Shown here in pieces: positions 36,716-45,845 of a DNA stretch of 64,000 nucleotides. The notes below the pieces were generated by a model, which worked only from the letters and a program-made list of their open reading frames with translations, was not told the origin of the DNA and did no database searches. The stretch is taken from the NCBI RefSeq assembly GCF_010671565.1, contig NZ_JAABOQ010000002.1, forward strand, positions 62,001-126,000, written 5' to 3'. How positions within the stretch are numbered: the stretch's first letter is position 1; every line of letters begins with the position of its first letter. The position numbers were made by a program, and so were the translations under genes. Source of the DNA: Spongiivirga citrea. Lineage in GTDB: Bacteria; Bacteroidota; Bacteroidia; Flavobacteriales; Flavobacteriaceae.

Positions 36716-38614
36716 ATGATAAAAAGAATTTTAATACTCATATTAGTGTTAGTGCAAACTGCCATGTTTGCACAGAGTAAGTTAATGCAAAAAGCCGATA
36801 TTTATTTTGCTAATTATTCTTACGCAGGGGCGATTCCTTTATATGAAAAACATCTAAAAAAGAATTCGGCTGAGGTTGATGCAATCAAAAAACTAGCCGA
36901 TAGTTATTTCTTAACTGGAAACTTTTCTAGGGCAGAGTTCTGGTATGAAAAACTTATGATATATCGTGATCAAGTGGAGAATATTGAGGACTATATGTTT
37001 CGTTATTCACAGTCCTTAAAGGCATTTCGACAATATAAAAAAGCGGATGAGTGGATGGAAGAACTTGGGAAAATAAATCCTGAAGACAGGCGCTATCAGC
37101 TTTATAAAGGTAATCCACAGTACTTGGAGATTATAGAAATGAATAGTGATCGTTTCATTGCAGTTAATTCACCTTTTAACAGTAGATATAATGATTTCTC
37201 CCCGACTTTTTTTAACAACGATATTCTTTTTAGCTCATCAATGGCTGAAAAATCCGCAAGAAAAGTGCGCTCAGGATGGAGTAATCAGCCTTTTCTAAAT
37301 TTATATGTCTACTCCAATGGAAAGTTGTCGACTTTAAAAGGCGATGTTAATGGTTCTGGGCATGAGTCTTCAGCTGCTTTGTCACCTGATGGTACTACAC
37401 TATATTTCACGCGTAGTACAAACTCAATTAATACGGGTAAAGGGATTCTTAAAATTTATATGGCGAAGCTTCAGGGTAGCCAATGGAAAAATATAACAGA
37501 AGTTTCATTCAATAGTGAAGATTTTTCGACTGCACACCCTACCATTGATAAAACAGGTAAAAGATTGTTTTTTGCATCAAATCGAGAGGGCGGTTTTGGT
37601 GAATCTGACCTATATGAAGTGGAAATCTTAGGAGACGGTATATTCGGTGAACCCAAAAATCTGGGACCTGCCATTAATACAGAAGGAAGGGAGTCTTTCC
37701 CATTTATTAGCAGTACAAATCGCTTGTATTTTTCTTCAAACGGGCATCCAGGGCTAGGAATGATGGATGTTTTTACATGTGATTTCGAGAAACCTAATTT
37801 TCAAGTATATAATATTGGCGAGCCTGTAAATAGTACAAAGGACGATATTACTTTTATCGTAAACGAAGCAGATAAGAATGGTTATTTTGCATCAAATAGA
37901 GATTTTGGTAAAGGAGCTTACGATATCTATCAATTTAATAGAAAAGAGCAACTACGTACGGATTGTGAATCAGTTGTAATAGGTTCTATCGTTGGGGCTG
38001 ACCAGAAAAACTTGATTAAAAATGCCACTGTAACTTTGAAAGATCTGAATGGGAATGTACTAGGTTCATCAAAATCTGATGGTAGTGGATCTTTTTCTAT
38101 TCCAACGAGTTGTTTTGTCGGCCAACAGGAAGTAATAGTAGAGCGTGATGGTTATGAAAAATCGGTTACTACTATTAAAGTTTCCATTAAAACACCAGAG
38201 GTAGAAACGCAAATAACACTGAATGAAGTAGCTCCATTATTGTATAAGGATCTTATCACAACAATGAATTTAGCACCAGTTACTTTTGGTGATAAGAATA
38301 CTAAATTAAATGAGGATTCTCTCTCAGTAATAGATGCGGTTGTTAAGGTACTACAAGATAATCCATCGGTATCCATAAACATACGATCGCATACTGACCT
38401 TAGGAGAAACTATACCTTCAATCTAAGCTTATCCCGCAAGCGAGCCAATGTAATAAAAAACTATATCGTTAGAAAGGGCATTTCTTCAGACCGATTACTA
38501 ACGGAAGGCATGGGAGAGATCGAGCTAAAAGTAAACTGTGGATTCAAAGTACGTTGTTCTGAAGAAATTCACAAACAAAATAGGCGAATAGAGTTTGTAG
38601 TTGTTTCGAAGTAG
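36716..38614 (+). CDS. OmpA-family protein with TPR and PD40 repeats (PorE-like)
   Basis: A 632-residue secreted protein. After a signal peptide come TPR-like helices (about 25-120), then WD40-like PD40 repeats (FSSSMAEKSARKV..., ALSPDGTTLYFTRS, LFFASNREGGFGESDLYEV, LYFSSNGHPGLGMMDVF). A carboxypeptidase regulatory-like beta-sandwich lies at about 420-500, and a C-terminal OmpA peptidoglycan-binding domain has NIRSHTDLRRNYTFNLSLSRKRAN. This architecture links T9SS outer-membrane components to peptidoglycan. It completes the adhesin-PorP/SprF-OmpA set and is presumably co-transcribed with it. Confidence 0.92.
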   Translation: MIKRILILILVLVQTAMFAQSKLMQKADIYFANYSYAGAIPLYEKHLKKNSAEVDAIKKLADSYFLTGNFSRAEFWYEKLMIYRDQVENIEDYMFRYSQSLKAFRQYKKADEWMEELGKINPEDRRYQLYKGNPQYLEIIEMNSDRFIAVNSPFNSRYNDFSPTFFNNDILFSSSMAEKSARKVRSGWSNQPFLNLYVYSNGKLSTLKGDVNGSGHESSAALSPDGTTLYFTRSTNSINTGKGILKIYMAKLQGSQWKNITEVSFNSEDFSTAHPTIDKTGKRLFFASNREGGFGESDLYEVEILGDGIFGEPKNLGPAINTEGRESFPFISSTNRLYFSSNGHPGLGMMDVFTCDFEKPNFQVYNIGEPVNSTKDDITFIVNEADKNGYFASNRDFGKGAYDIYQFNRKEQLRTDCESVVIGSIVGADQKNLIKNATVTLKDLNGNVLGSSKSDGSGSFSIPTSCFVGQQEVIVERDGYEKSVTTIKVSIKTPEVETQITLNEVAPLLYKDLITTMNLAPVTFGDKNTKLNEDSLSVIDAVVKVLQDNPSVSINIRSHTDLRRNYTFNLSLSRKRANVIKNYIVRKGISSDRLLTEGMGEIELKVNCGFKVRCSEEIHKQNRRIEFVVVSK

Positions 38615-38733
38615 TATAGCATTATACTATGAATTTCGATTATTTCTGATTTTAACACTACCATTCCGATATAAGCATTAGAAAGCTCTAAAATATTTTC
38701 TATTTTTAAGATTCCATATAGGATATAAACTTT

Positions 38734-39453
38734 ATGCAACAACTACCTAACCTTTTGATCATACTATTCGCAGTATGTTTCACTTCTTTTGGCTTTTCAC
38801 AGTCCACTAATAACAAACAACATTATCTCTGGTTTGATTCAGTTATCGGAATTGAAAACACTGGTATCTATAAGGGGACTTCGTATGTAGAATTGTATCG
38901 TGTGATCAACGAAAAACATAAGTTTTTTGAATTGGCAGATTTTACTAGTGGTGAAGTGATTTACGACAATCAACCCTATTTTGATCTTCAACTAAAATAT
39001 GATCTTTTTGAAGATAGATTGCTGGTAGCCCATCCTGTAGGCAATAGTACTCAGGTAATGATTTTGATAAAGGATAAGATTAAAAGATTTGCCTTAAATG
39101 GTGCAAGTTTCGTCAATACATCAAAACTTAGTTCTGGACAAAATAGAGGGTTTTGTGAGGTGTTAACGCAAAAGGAAAACTCTTGGTTACTCAAAAAGTA
39201 CTTTAAACGTCCGATTAAAAAATTAGACAAGGGATCCACTTACTATGAGTTTAGAGAAGAAACGGGATATGTTTTACTTCACAAAGATGAGTTTTTCGAC
39301 ATTAGGAATGTACGCGATCTTTTTGCTGCCTTTCCTGAACAAAAAAATGAGATAAGACAATTTGCAAAAGATTATGCGGCCTTAAGAAAAAGTGATGAGG
39401 ACGGCTATATGACATCAGTTGTTCAACGTTTATTTAAATCTCTTAGATCCTAA
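38734..39453 (+). CDS. Secreted protein of unknown function, first gene of TonB receptor operon
   Basis: A 239-residue protein with a signal peptide ending near SFGFSQ. The mature region is mixed alpha/beta with no motif I recognise. Its C-terminal part (FDIRNVRDLFAAFPEQKNEIRQFAKDYAALRKSDEDGYMTSVVQRLFKSL) is helical and resembles sequences seen before FecR- or TonB-linked genes in Bacteroidota. Only 3 bp separate it from the receptor gene, so the two are probably co-expressed. The 119 bp upstream carry no perfect promoter octamer. Confidence 0.7.
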   Translation: MQQLPNLLIILFAVCFTSFGFSQSTNNKQHYLWFDSVIGIENTGIYKGTSYVELYRVINEKHKFFELADFTSGEVIYDNQPYFDLQLKYDLFEDRLLVAHPVGNSTQVMILIKDKIKRFALNGASFVNTSKLSSGQNRGFCEVLTQKENSWLLKKYFKRPIKKLDKGSTYYEFREETGYVLLHKDEFFDIRNVRDLFAAFPEQKNEIRQFAKDYAALRKSDEDGYMTSVVQRLFKSLRS

Positions 39454-39456
39454 CAT

Positions 39457-42228
39457 ATGAAGAAGTTTTTATTCGCTATTTTATGTTGCGGCTTTTTTTC
39501 CGTTTCATTTTCCCAGGATCAAAATAAGAATATTGCCATTTCATTTGAAAATGAGACCTTATATAATGCATTAATCAAATTAGAAGCTCAGCAGAATCTT
39601 CAAGTATATTTTGCAAAGGAATGGATTCCGGAAAAGATGATTTCTGCAAATTTTGCGGATGCTAGTTTAGCTGATATTTTAGCGGAACTGTTTAAAGATA
39701 CCCTGCTCAATTTTTATGTGCTTGATGATAGCACTATAGTGCTAACCAGAAACAACATTATTTACGATAGTGTTCCTGATGGGTTTTTTGGTAAGGAAAT
39801 TGATACTACAGTAGTCGTTAAAAAGCAACGAAAAGGAAATGTAAGCCCTATTTTCTTTAGTGGCCAAAAAACGGTTAAGACCAAGAGTTTCCCAACAGTT
39901 CGTATTGGTAGAGAAAGTGCACAAGCAAGTGGAGAAACCTTTGAACTAAGAGGAAAGGCAATTAATTTAAGAACTGGAAATCCGATTACAAACCTGACCA
40001 TTTTAGAAAAGGCGAAAAATATTTTTGCTGTCACAAATGATGAAGGTGAATATCGAATTGAATTGCCTGTTGGTGTTAATCTTATTGAAACAAAATCCTT
40101 AGGTATTGAAGACACGAAAAGGAATATTGTAATTTATAACAATGGTACTTTCGATTTTATGCTTGATGAAAGTATCGAGCAATTGGATGAAGTTGTACTG
40201 GAGGCAAATGTTGCTAAAAATGTTGAAGAGGCTAGTACAGGAAATACTAAAATTGATAATGAAGAATCAAAGAACATTCCTTTAGTTCTAGGTGAACGGA
40301 ATATTTTAAAAGTAGCAACATCCTTACCTGGTATAACAACTGCTGGTGAAGGAGCTGCAGGATATAACGTAAGAGGAGGAAAGGCGGACCAAAATTTAAT
40401 CTTGTTAGATCAGGCTGTTATTTACAATCCGACACACTTTTTCGGAATTTTTGAGGCATTAAATCCCTTTACGACCAAAGAGGCCAATATTTATAAAGGA
40501 AACATTCCAGTTGAGTACGGCGGAAGGCTGTCATCAGTATTCGATATTACGTCTAAAGATGCTAGCGTTACCGATTTTAAAGGCGAAGCATCTATTGGGC
40601 CAGTAACTTCAAACTTGGCATTAGAAGTACCCGTAATCAAGGATAAATCTGGAATTTTAGTAGGAGGGCGTGGTGCCTATTCTAATTGGATACTTAGATC
40701 TCTAGACGATGAGAACCTACAAAATAGTGAAGCTTCGTTTTACGATGTGGTAGCCAAATACAATCACAATATCAACGAGAACAATGATGTGCAATTATCA
40801 GGCTATTTTAGTAATGATCGTTTTAGTATTACATCTGATTCTATTTATGGCTATACCAATAGACTATTCTCGGCTAAATGGCGGCATAAATTTAATGATA
40901 ATACCACAGCGGATATTACACTAGCGAATAGCCAATACCAATTTGATATAGAATTTGATACGAATAGTATTAATGATTTCGATCTTGGATTTAAGGTGGA
41001 AGAAACAGCCTTTAAATACAAAATGAAGTCGGTGGTAAATAGTAATCATACTTTAGATTACGGTGTATCAGGAAAATTATATTCCTTAAACCCAGGAAAG
41101 ATTGAGCCTAGGGGACCAGATGATATAATTTCGTTTTTAGAGATACCTGAAGAACGCGCTTTTGAGGGGGGTATATTTTTAGCGGACAAATTTAAGGTTA
41201 GCGATAAACTGCTTTTTGATGTTGGGCTGCGCTATTCCTTTTATGCGGCCTTGGGCGCATCTAATCAACGAATTTACCAGGAAAATGTTCCTAGAAGTGA
41301 GCAAACACTTATAGAAACTCAAGCTTTTGATAAAAATGAGGTTATAGAAACTTATGGTGGACCAGAAATTCGAGCAGGACTTCGTTATTTGTTTACCAAG
41401 GACTTTTCGGTAAAAGCGAGTTTTAATAATTCATATCAGTTTATCCATCTATTGTCTAACAATACGACGATCTCACCAATTGACACCTGGAAATTGTCAG
41501 ATTTGAATATAAAACCCCAACAAGCAAATCAGTACTCTTTAGGGTTTTATAAAAACTTTAATGGTAATGATTATGAAATAAGTTTGGAAGGATTTTATAA
41601 GGATCAGAAAAATATCCTAGATTTTAAAACAGGGGCTAGGTTGCTATTAAACGAAACAATAGAGACAGAGGTACTACAAGGCGAAGGTCAGGCATATGGT
41701 GCAGAATTGTTAGTACGGAAAAATGCTGGTAAATTGAATGGTTGGTTAAGTTATACCTACTCAAGATCTTTTTTCAAACTAGATAGTGAGTTCGATGAGG
41801 AACGAGTGAATAACGGTAAATTCTTTCCATCAAACTTTGACAAGCCACACGATGTAAGTCTAGTTACAAATTATAAGTTTACGCGTCGATTTAGTTTATC
41901 GACCAACTTTGTATACCAAACAGGACGTCCAGTGACCTTTCCAGTAGGTAATTTTGTTTTTAACGGATCGGAATTTGTCTTGTTTAGTGATCGTAATCAA
42001 TTTAGAATTCCAGATTATTTCCGATTAGACCTCGGTTTTAATGTTGAAGGGAATCACAAGAAAAATAAGTTGGCTCATAGTTTCTGGACGGTTTCTATTT
42101 ATAATGTTTTGGGAAGAAATAATCCATATTCTGTGTTCTTTGTTACGGAAGCTGGAGAGATTCGACCTCTTAAGAGCTCAATATTTGCAATACCTGTGCC
42201 TTCGATTACTTATAACTTTAAGTTTTAG
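39457..42228 (+). CDS. TonB-dependent receptor with STN and carboxypeptidase-like domains
   Basis: TonB-dependent receptors import large or scarce ligands across the outer membrane. The 923-residue protein has a signal peptide, then an STN (secretin/TonB short N-terminal) domain at about 25-85 (ISFENETLYNALIKLEAQQNLQVYF). A carboxypeptidase-D regulatory-like domain at about 165-245 follows, then the plug with ATSLPGITTAGEGAAGYNVRGGKADQNLILLD, and a 22-stranded barrel ending in PSITYNFKF. STN-containing receptors are often linked to trans-envelope signalling, but no anti-sigma/ECF pair is present here. The following three DUF4249 lipoproteins are its likely surface partners. Confidence 0.93.
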   Translation: MKKFLFAILCCGFFSVSFSQDQNKNIAISFENETLYNALIKLEAQQNLQVYFAKEWIPEKMISANFADASLADILAELFKDTLLNFYVLDDSTIVLTRNNIIYDSVPDGFFGKEIDTTVVVKKQRKGNVSPIFFSGQKTVKTKSFPTVRIGRESAQASGETFELRGKAINLRTGNPITNLTILEKAKNIFAVTNDEGEYRIELPVGVNLIETKSLGIEDTKRNIVIYNNGTFDFMLDESIEQLDEVVLEANVAKNVEEASTGNTKIDNEESKNIPLVLGERNILKVATSLPGITTAGEGAAGYNVRGGKADQNLILLDQAVIYNPTHFFGIFEALNPFTTKEANIYKGNIPVEYGGRLSSVFDITSKDASVTDFKGEASIGPVTSNLALEVPVIKDKSGILVGGRGAYSNWILRSLDDENLQNSEASFYDVVAKYNHNINENNDVQLSGYFSNDRFSITSDSIYGYTNRLFSAKWRHKFNDNTTADITLANSQYQFDIEFDTNSINDFDLGFKVEETAFKYKMKSVVNSNHTLDYGVSGKLYSLNPGKIEPRGPDDIISFLEIPEERAFEGGIFLADKFKVSDKLLFDVGLRYSFYAALGASNQRIYQENVPRSEQTLIETQAFDKNEVIETYGGPEIRAGLRYLFTKDFSVKASFNNSYQFIHLLSNNTTISPIDTWKLSDLNIKPQQANQYSLGFYKNFNGNDYEISLEGFYKDQKNILDFKTGARLLLNETIETEVLQGEGQAYGAELLVRKNAGKLNGWLSYTYSRSFFKLDSEFDEERVNNGKFFPSNFDKPHDVSLVTNYKFTRRFSLSTNFVYQTGRPVTFPVGNFVFNGSEFVLFSDRNQFRIPDYFRLDLGFNVEGNHKKNKLAHSFWTVSIYNVLGRNNPYSVFFVTEAGEIRPLKSSIFAIPVPSITYNFKF

Positions 42229-42234
42229 ATAAAC

Positions 42235-43452
42235 ATGATAATGAAGAAAGTGACATACATGAATTTGATAGCCCCTTTACTGGTGCTATCTTCTTGTATA
42301 GAGACTTTCGAGCCAGGCACCCAGACTTTTGAGGATACACTTATTATTGAAGGTAGAATCACCAATGAACTGAAAGAGCAAGTTATTTTTATTACAAGAT
42401 CGTTTCGGTTTGAGGATGAAGGCCCTAGTCAGGAAACCGGAGCTACAGTTCGAGTGGTTGGAGATACTGGAATGACGATTAATTTTATTGAAGCATCACC
42501 AGGAAAGTATATTTCTGAAACTCCTTTTAGTGCTCAAAGCGGAATAGGGTATCATCTTGAGGTGATATCGAAATCTGGCCAGCATTTTCAGTCTACGCAG
42601 ACTAATCTACCTCCGGTTGTTCCCATAGCCAAAATGTATCATGAAGCTGGGTTTGATAGTAATAATTCACCTGGAATTGGAGTATATGTTGATAGTGAAA
42701 ACCCACAAGGTAATGCCAATTTTTATCGTTACGAGTTTATTGAAACTTATAGGATAGAGGCACCTAAATGGTCACCATTAGAAGCAATAGTTATAAGTGA
42801 TGTCTGGGAATTTGAAGTTGATACTGCTCCTAGAGAACAAGAAGAACGTGTTTGTTATAAAACAAATCATTCCACAGCAATTATGCAAGCAACTACGAAT
42901 GCTTCAACTGAAGATAAAATCCAAAAATTTCCTGTTCGGTTTATCGTTAAAGATGATTATATGACCACCCATCGGTATAGTATTTTGGTGAAACAATATG
43001 TCCAGACTAGAGAGGCATATCGATATTTTGAAAAACTGAATGAGTTTTCGCAATCTGAGAATTTATTTAGCGATATACAACCAGGATTTTTAGAAGGTAA
43101 CATTCGATCGTTGGATGATGCGGATAAAAATGCAGTGGGATTTTTCGAAGTTACTTCAGTTACTTCAAAGCGACTTTATTTTAAGTATCATGATGCGTTT
43201 CCTGGCGAAAGACTACCTAAATTTGTGACTAATTGTACTGAAGTCGCACCACCTTTGGCATCTGGTCATGCACCAGAAGCAGTTACTTCACCTTTAATTG
43301 ATAATATAAAGCTAGGGCTACTTCGTTATTTTGATGTGAACAATAGAATAACCCTAGATTTCCGAGGACCTTTTATAATGGTTCCTCCAGCTTGTGGGGA
43401 TTGTACAGTACTAGGAAGTAATATAAAACCAGACTTTTGGGAGGATGAATAG
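42235..43452 (+). CDS. DUF4249 family lipoprotein, copy 1
   Basis: A 405-residue lipoprotein; the signal peptide ends at Cys21 (LSSC). The family run is visible: C-I-E-T-F-E-P-G-T-x-T-F-E-D, a TNEL/M-K-x-Q segment, TRSFRFEDE, VDSENPQGNANFYRYEFIETYRI, HRYSILVKQYVQT, and GDCTVLGSNIKPDFWEDE at the end. DUF4249 proteins regularly follow TonB-dependent receptors in Bacteroidota; no activity is known to me. This is the most divergent of the three copies. Its last 8 bp, ATGAATAG, contain the start codon of copy 2. Confidence 0.88.
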   Translation: MIMKKVTYMNLIAPLLVLSSCIETFEPGTQTFEDTLIIEGRITNELKEQVIFITRSFRFEDEGPSQETGATVRVVGDTGMTINFIEASPGKYISETPFSAQSGIGYHLEVISKSGQHFQSTQTNLPPVVPIAKMYHEAGFDSNNSPGIGVYVDSENPQGNANFYRYEFIETYRIEAPKWSPLEAIVISDVWEFEVDTAPREQEERVCYKTNHSTAIMQATTNASTEDKIQKFPVRFIVKDDYMTTHRYSILVKQYVQTREAYRYFEKLNEFSQSENLFSDIQPGFLEGNIRSLDDADKNAVGFFEVTSVTSKRLYFKYHDAFPGERLPKFVTNCTEVAPPLASGHAPEAVTSPLIDNIKLGLLRYFDVNNRITLDFRGPFIMVPPACGDCTVLGSNIKPDFWEDE

Positions 43453-44647
43453 AACGTATTGTAAAATATCATTTTTATGCGGTATAGCAGTATTCACTTT
43501 GTTTGGGTGTATAGAGACCTTTGAGCCAGGTACTGAGACCTTTGAAGATATTCTGGTCGTACAGGCAACTTTAACGAATGAAATGAAGCAGCAGGAGGTT
43601 GTCTTAACAAGATCGTTCAGGTTTGAAGATGAGATGCCCAGCTTTGAACGTCAGGCGGAGGTAAGAATAATTGCATCAAACGGTGCAGAATATGTGTTTA
43701 CCGAAGTAGTACCGGGTACTTACCGATCCTCAACTAGTTTTGCCGCTGAAGCAAATGTTGACTATGAACTAGCAATTCAAACAGCTAGCGGTAATAGCTA
43801 CAGGTCAAGAGCCATTCAACTGCCATCGATCACAACCATTGATAATTTAGAGGCTAAACGAATGACTAATAGCAATGGAGTAGAAGGGATGGCTATTTTG
43901 GTAGATAGTTTTGATCCGACCGGAGGTTCTCAATACTACCGATATGAGTTTGAAGAAACGTATAAAATAATTGCACCTGAGTGGAGACCATTCGATCTTG
44001 AAATTGCATCTTTTGCACCCCCCGCTGTTAATGTTATAGTTCGTGATCGTGAAGAACGTATTTGCTATAACTCGGCCAGAGAAACTTCACTTATTCTGGA
44101 GAGCACGATAGATCGAATCGAAGATCGAATAGAAGATTTCCCTGTACGTTTTATCAGTTCTGATAACTATATTATCTCTCATCGTTACAGTGTTTTGGTA
44201 AAGCAGTATGTTCATTCTGTAAATGCATTTACGTTTTATGAGACTTTGAGAGACCTATCGCAGTCAGAAAGCTTGTTTTCAGATAATCAACCCGGTTTTA
44301 TTGCAGGTAATGTTTTTTCAACTACCAATGAAGATGAAAAGGTTGCTGGTTTTTTTGATGTGGCCTCTGTAGATCAGAAACGTATCTATTTTAATTATGT
44401 CGATTTTTATCCTGGCGAGAGGTTACCACCCTACGTAACAGCATGTGTTACCTTTGCACCTGAATTGCAAGACCCGGGTGGAGGTACTCCTTTGCTAGAT
44501 GCCATTGCCGATGGTAATGTCCGATATTTTTCGGAAAATGAGAATCCCCGACCTGATGAAGGGCCTTATTTATTGGTTTCAAGAACATGTGGCGATTGCA
44601 CGGTACTAGGCAGCAACATAAAACCAGATTTTTGGGAGGATGAATAA
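43445..44647 (+). CDS. DUF4249 family lipoprotein, copy 2
   Basis: A 400-residue lipoprotein with lipobox LFGC (Cys22). It shares almost the whole N-terminal block (ETFEPGTETFEDILVVQAT) and most of the central VDSFDPTG-SQYYRYEFEETYKIIAP region with copy 3, so these two arose from a more recent duplication than copy 1. The C-terminal GDCTVLGSNIKPDFWEDE matches copy 1 exactly. It overlaps copies 1 and 3 by 8 bp each, with the same GGGAGGATGAATA junction, indicating translational coupling and unit duplication of gene plus junction. Confidence 0.88.
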   Translation: MNRTYCKISFLCGIAVFTLFGCIETFEPGTETFEDILVVQATLTNEMKQQEVVLTRSFRFEDEMPSFERQAEVRIIASNGAEYVFTEVVPGTYRSSTSFAAEANVDYELAIQTASGNSYRSRAIQLPSITTIDNLEAKRMTNSNGVEGMAILVDSFDPTGGSQYYRYEFEETYKIIAPEWRPFDLEIASFAPPAVNVIVRDREERICYNSARETSLILESTIDRIEDRIEDFPVRFISSDNYIISHRYSVLVKQYVHSVNAFTFYETLRDLSQSESLFSDNQPGFIAGNVFSTTNEDEKVAGFFDVASVDQKRIYFNYVDFYPGERLPPYVTACVTFAPELQDPGGGTPLLDAIADGNVRYFSENENPRPDEGPYLLVSRTCGDCTVLGSNIKPDFWEDE

Positions 44648-45839
44648 AAAAAATTGCGTCATTATACTTGTTTTGAGCATTACAAGTTTTTTAAATAATG
44701 CTTGTTTAGAAACATTTGAACCCGGTACTGAAACCTTTGAGGATATTCTGGTGGTGCAAGCTACCTTAACCAATGAGATGAAGCAACAAGAAGTAATATT
44801 AACAAGATCATTTCGATTTGAGGACGATATGCCAAATTTCGAAAGCCAAGCAACTGTAACAGTTTCTGCTTCTAATGGGAATACGTATTCATTTAGCGAG
44901 GTACTTCCTGGGACTTATACTTCAGATATTGCATTTGCGGCCCAAGCTAATACTGAGTATCAATTGAACATTCAAACAACAGACGGATCGAGTTATAATT
45001 CTCGACCAGTAACCCTTCCAGCTGTTAGTAAAATAGATGCGATTAGGCCGCAACGCACAACAAATAGTAATGGAGTAGAAGGAATGGCTTTATTAGTTGA
45101 TAGTTTTGATCCAACAGGAAGCTCTCAGTACTATCGCTATGAGTTTGAAGAGACCTATAAAATAATAGCACCATCATGGACTCCATTAGATCTTGAGGTG
45201 GCATCTTTTGAACCACCTGCCGTTAATTTTGTAGTTCGAGAAAAGGAAGAACGCATTTGCTATGGTACAGGAAAAGAATCGTCTATTATATTAGAAAGTA
45301 CAGTTGATCGCGCTGAAGATCGAATTGAAGGATTTCCTGTTCGATTTATAAGCTCTGATAACTTTATCATTTCGCATCGTTATAGCATTTTGGTGAAACA
45401 ATATGTGCATTCAATTAATGCATTCACCTTTTACGAAACGCTTCGTGATCTCTTGCAATCAGAAAGTTTGTTTTCAGATAATCAACCAGGATTTATTAAT
45501 GGTAATATAACGTCGATTGCGGGAGAGGATGAAAAAGTAGCCGGTTTTTTTGATATAGCATCAGTTGACAAGAAGCGTGTCTTTTTTAATTATGTCGATT
45601 TTTATCCTGGAGAAGCTATACCACCATATGCTACGGCTTGTGTTACATTTGCCCCAGAGTTGATAGATCCAGGACTCGGGACTCCCTTATTGGATGCGAT
45701 TGTCGATGGAAACGTTCGTTATTTTTCAGAGAATAAAAACCCTGGACCTGATGAAGGTCCATATTTAATGGTATCTAGAATATGCGGAGATTGTACAGTC
45801 TTAGGATCAAATATAGTACCCGATTTTTGGGAAGAATAA
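44640..45839 (+). CDS. DUF4249 family lipoprotein, copy 3
   Basis: A 399-residue lipoprotein with lipobox NNAC (Cys22). It is closely similar to copy 2 over its whole length, including HRYSILVKQYVHSINAFTFYETLRDL and DNQPGFI.GN. Substitutions are spread evenly. The C-terminus is GDCTVLGSNIVPDFWEE, one residue shorter than the others, and the next gene does not overlap it. It presumably sits on the outer membrane with the TonB receptor; role unknown. Confidence 0.88.
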   Translation: MNKKNCVIILVLSITSFLNNACLETFEPGTETFEDILVVQATLTNEMKQQEVILTRSFRFEDDMPNFESQATVTVSASNGNTYSFSEVLPGTYTSDIAFAAQANTEYQLNIQTTDGSSYNSRPVTLPAVSKIDAIRPQRTTNSNGVEGMALLVDSFDPTGSSQYYRYEFEETYKIIAPSWTPLDLEVASFEPPAVNFVVREKEERICYGTGKESSIILESTVDRAEDRIEGFPVRFISSDNFIISHRYSILVKQYVHSINAFTFYETLRDLLQSESLFSDNQPGFINGNITSIAGEDEKVAGFFDIASVDKKRVFFNYVDFYPGEAIPPYATACVTFAPELIDPGLGTPLLDAIVDGNVRYFSENKNPGPDEGPYLMVSRICGDCTVLGSNIVPDFWEE

Positions 45840-45845
45840 TTGCTT

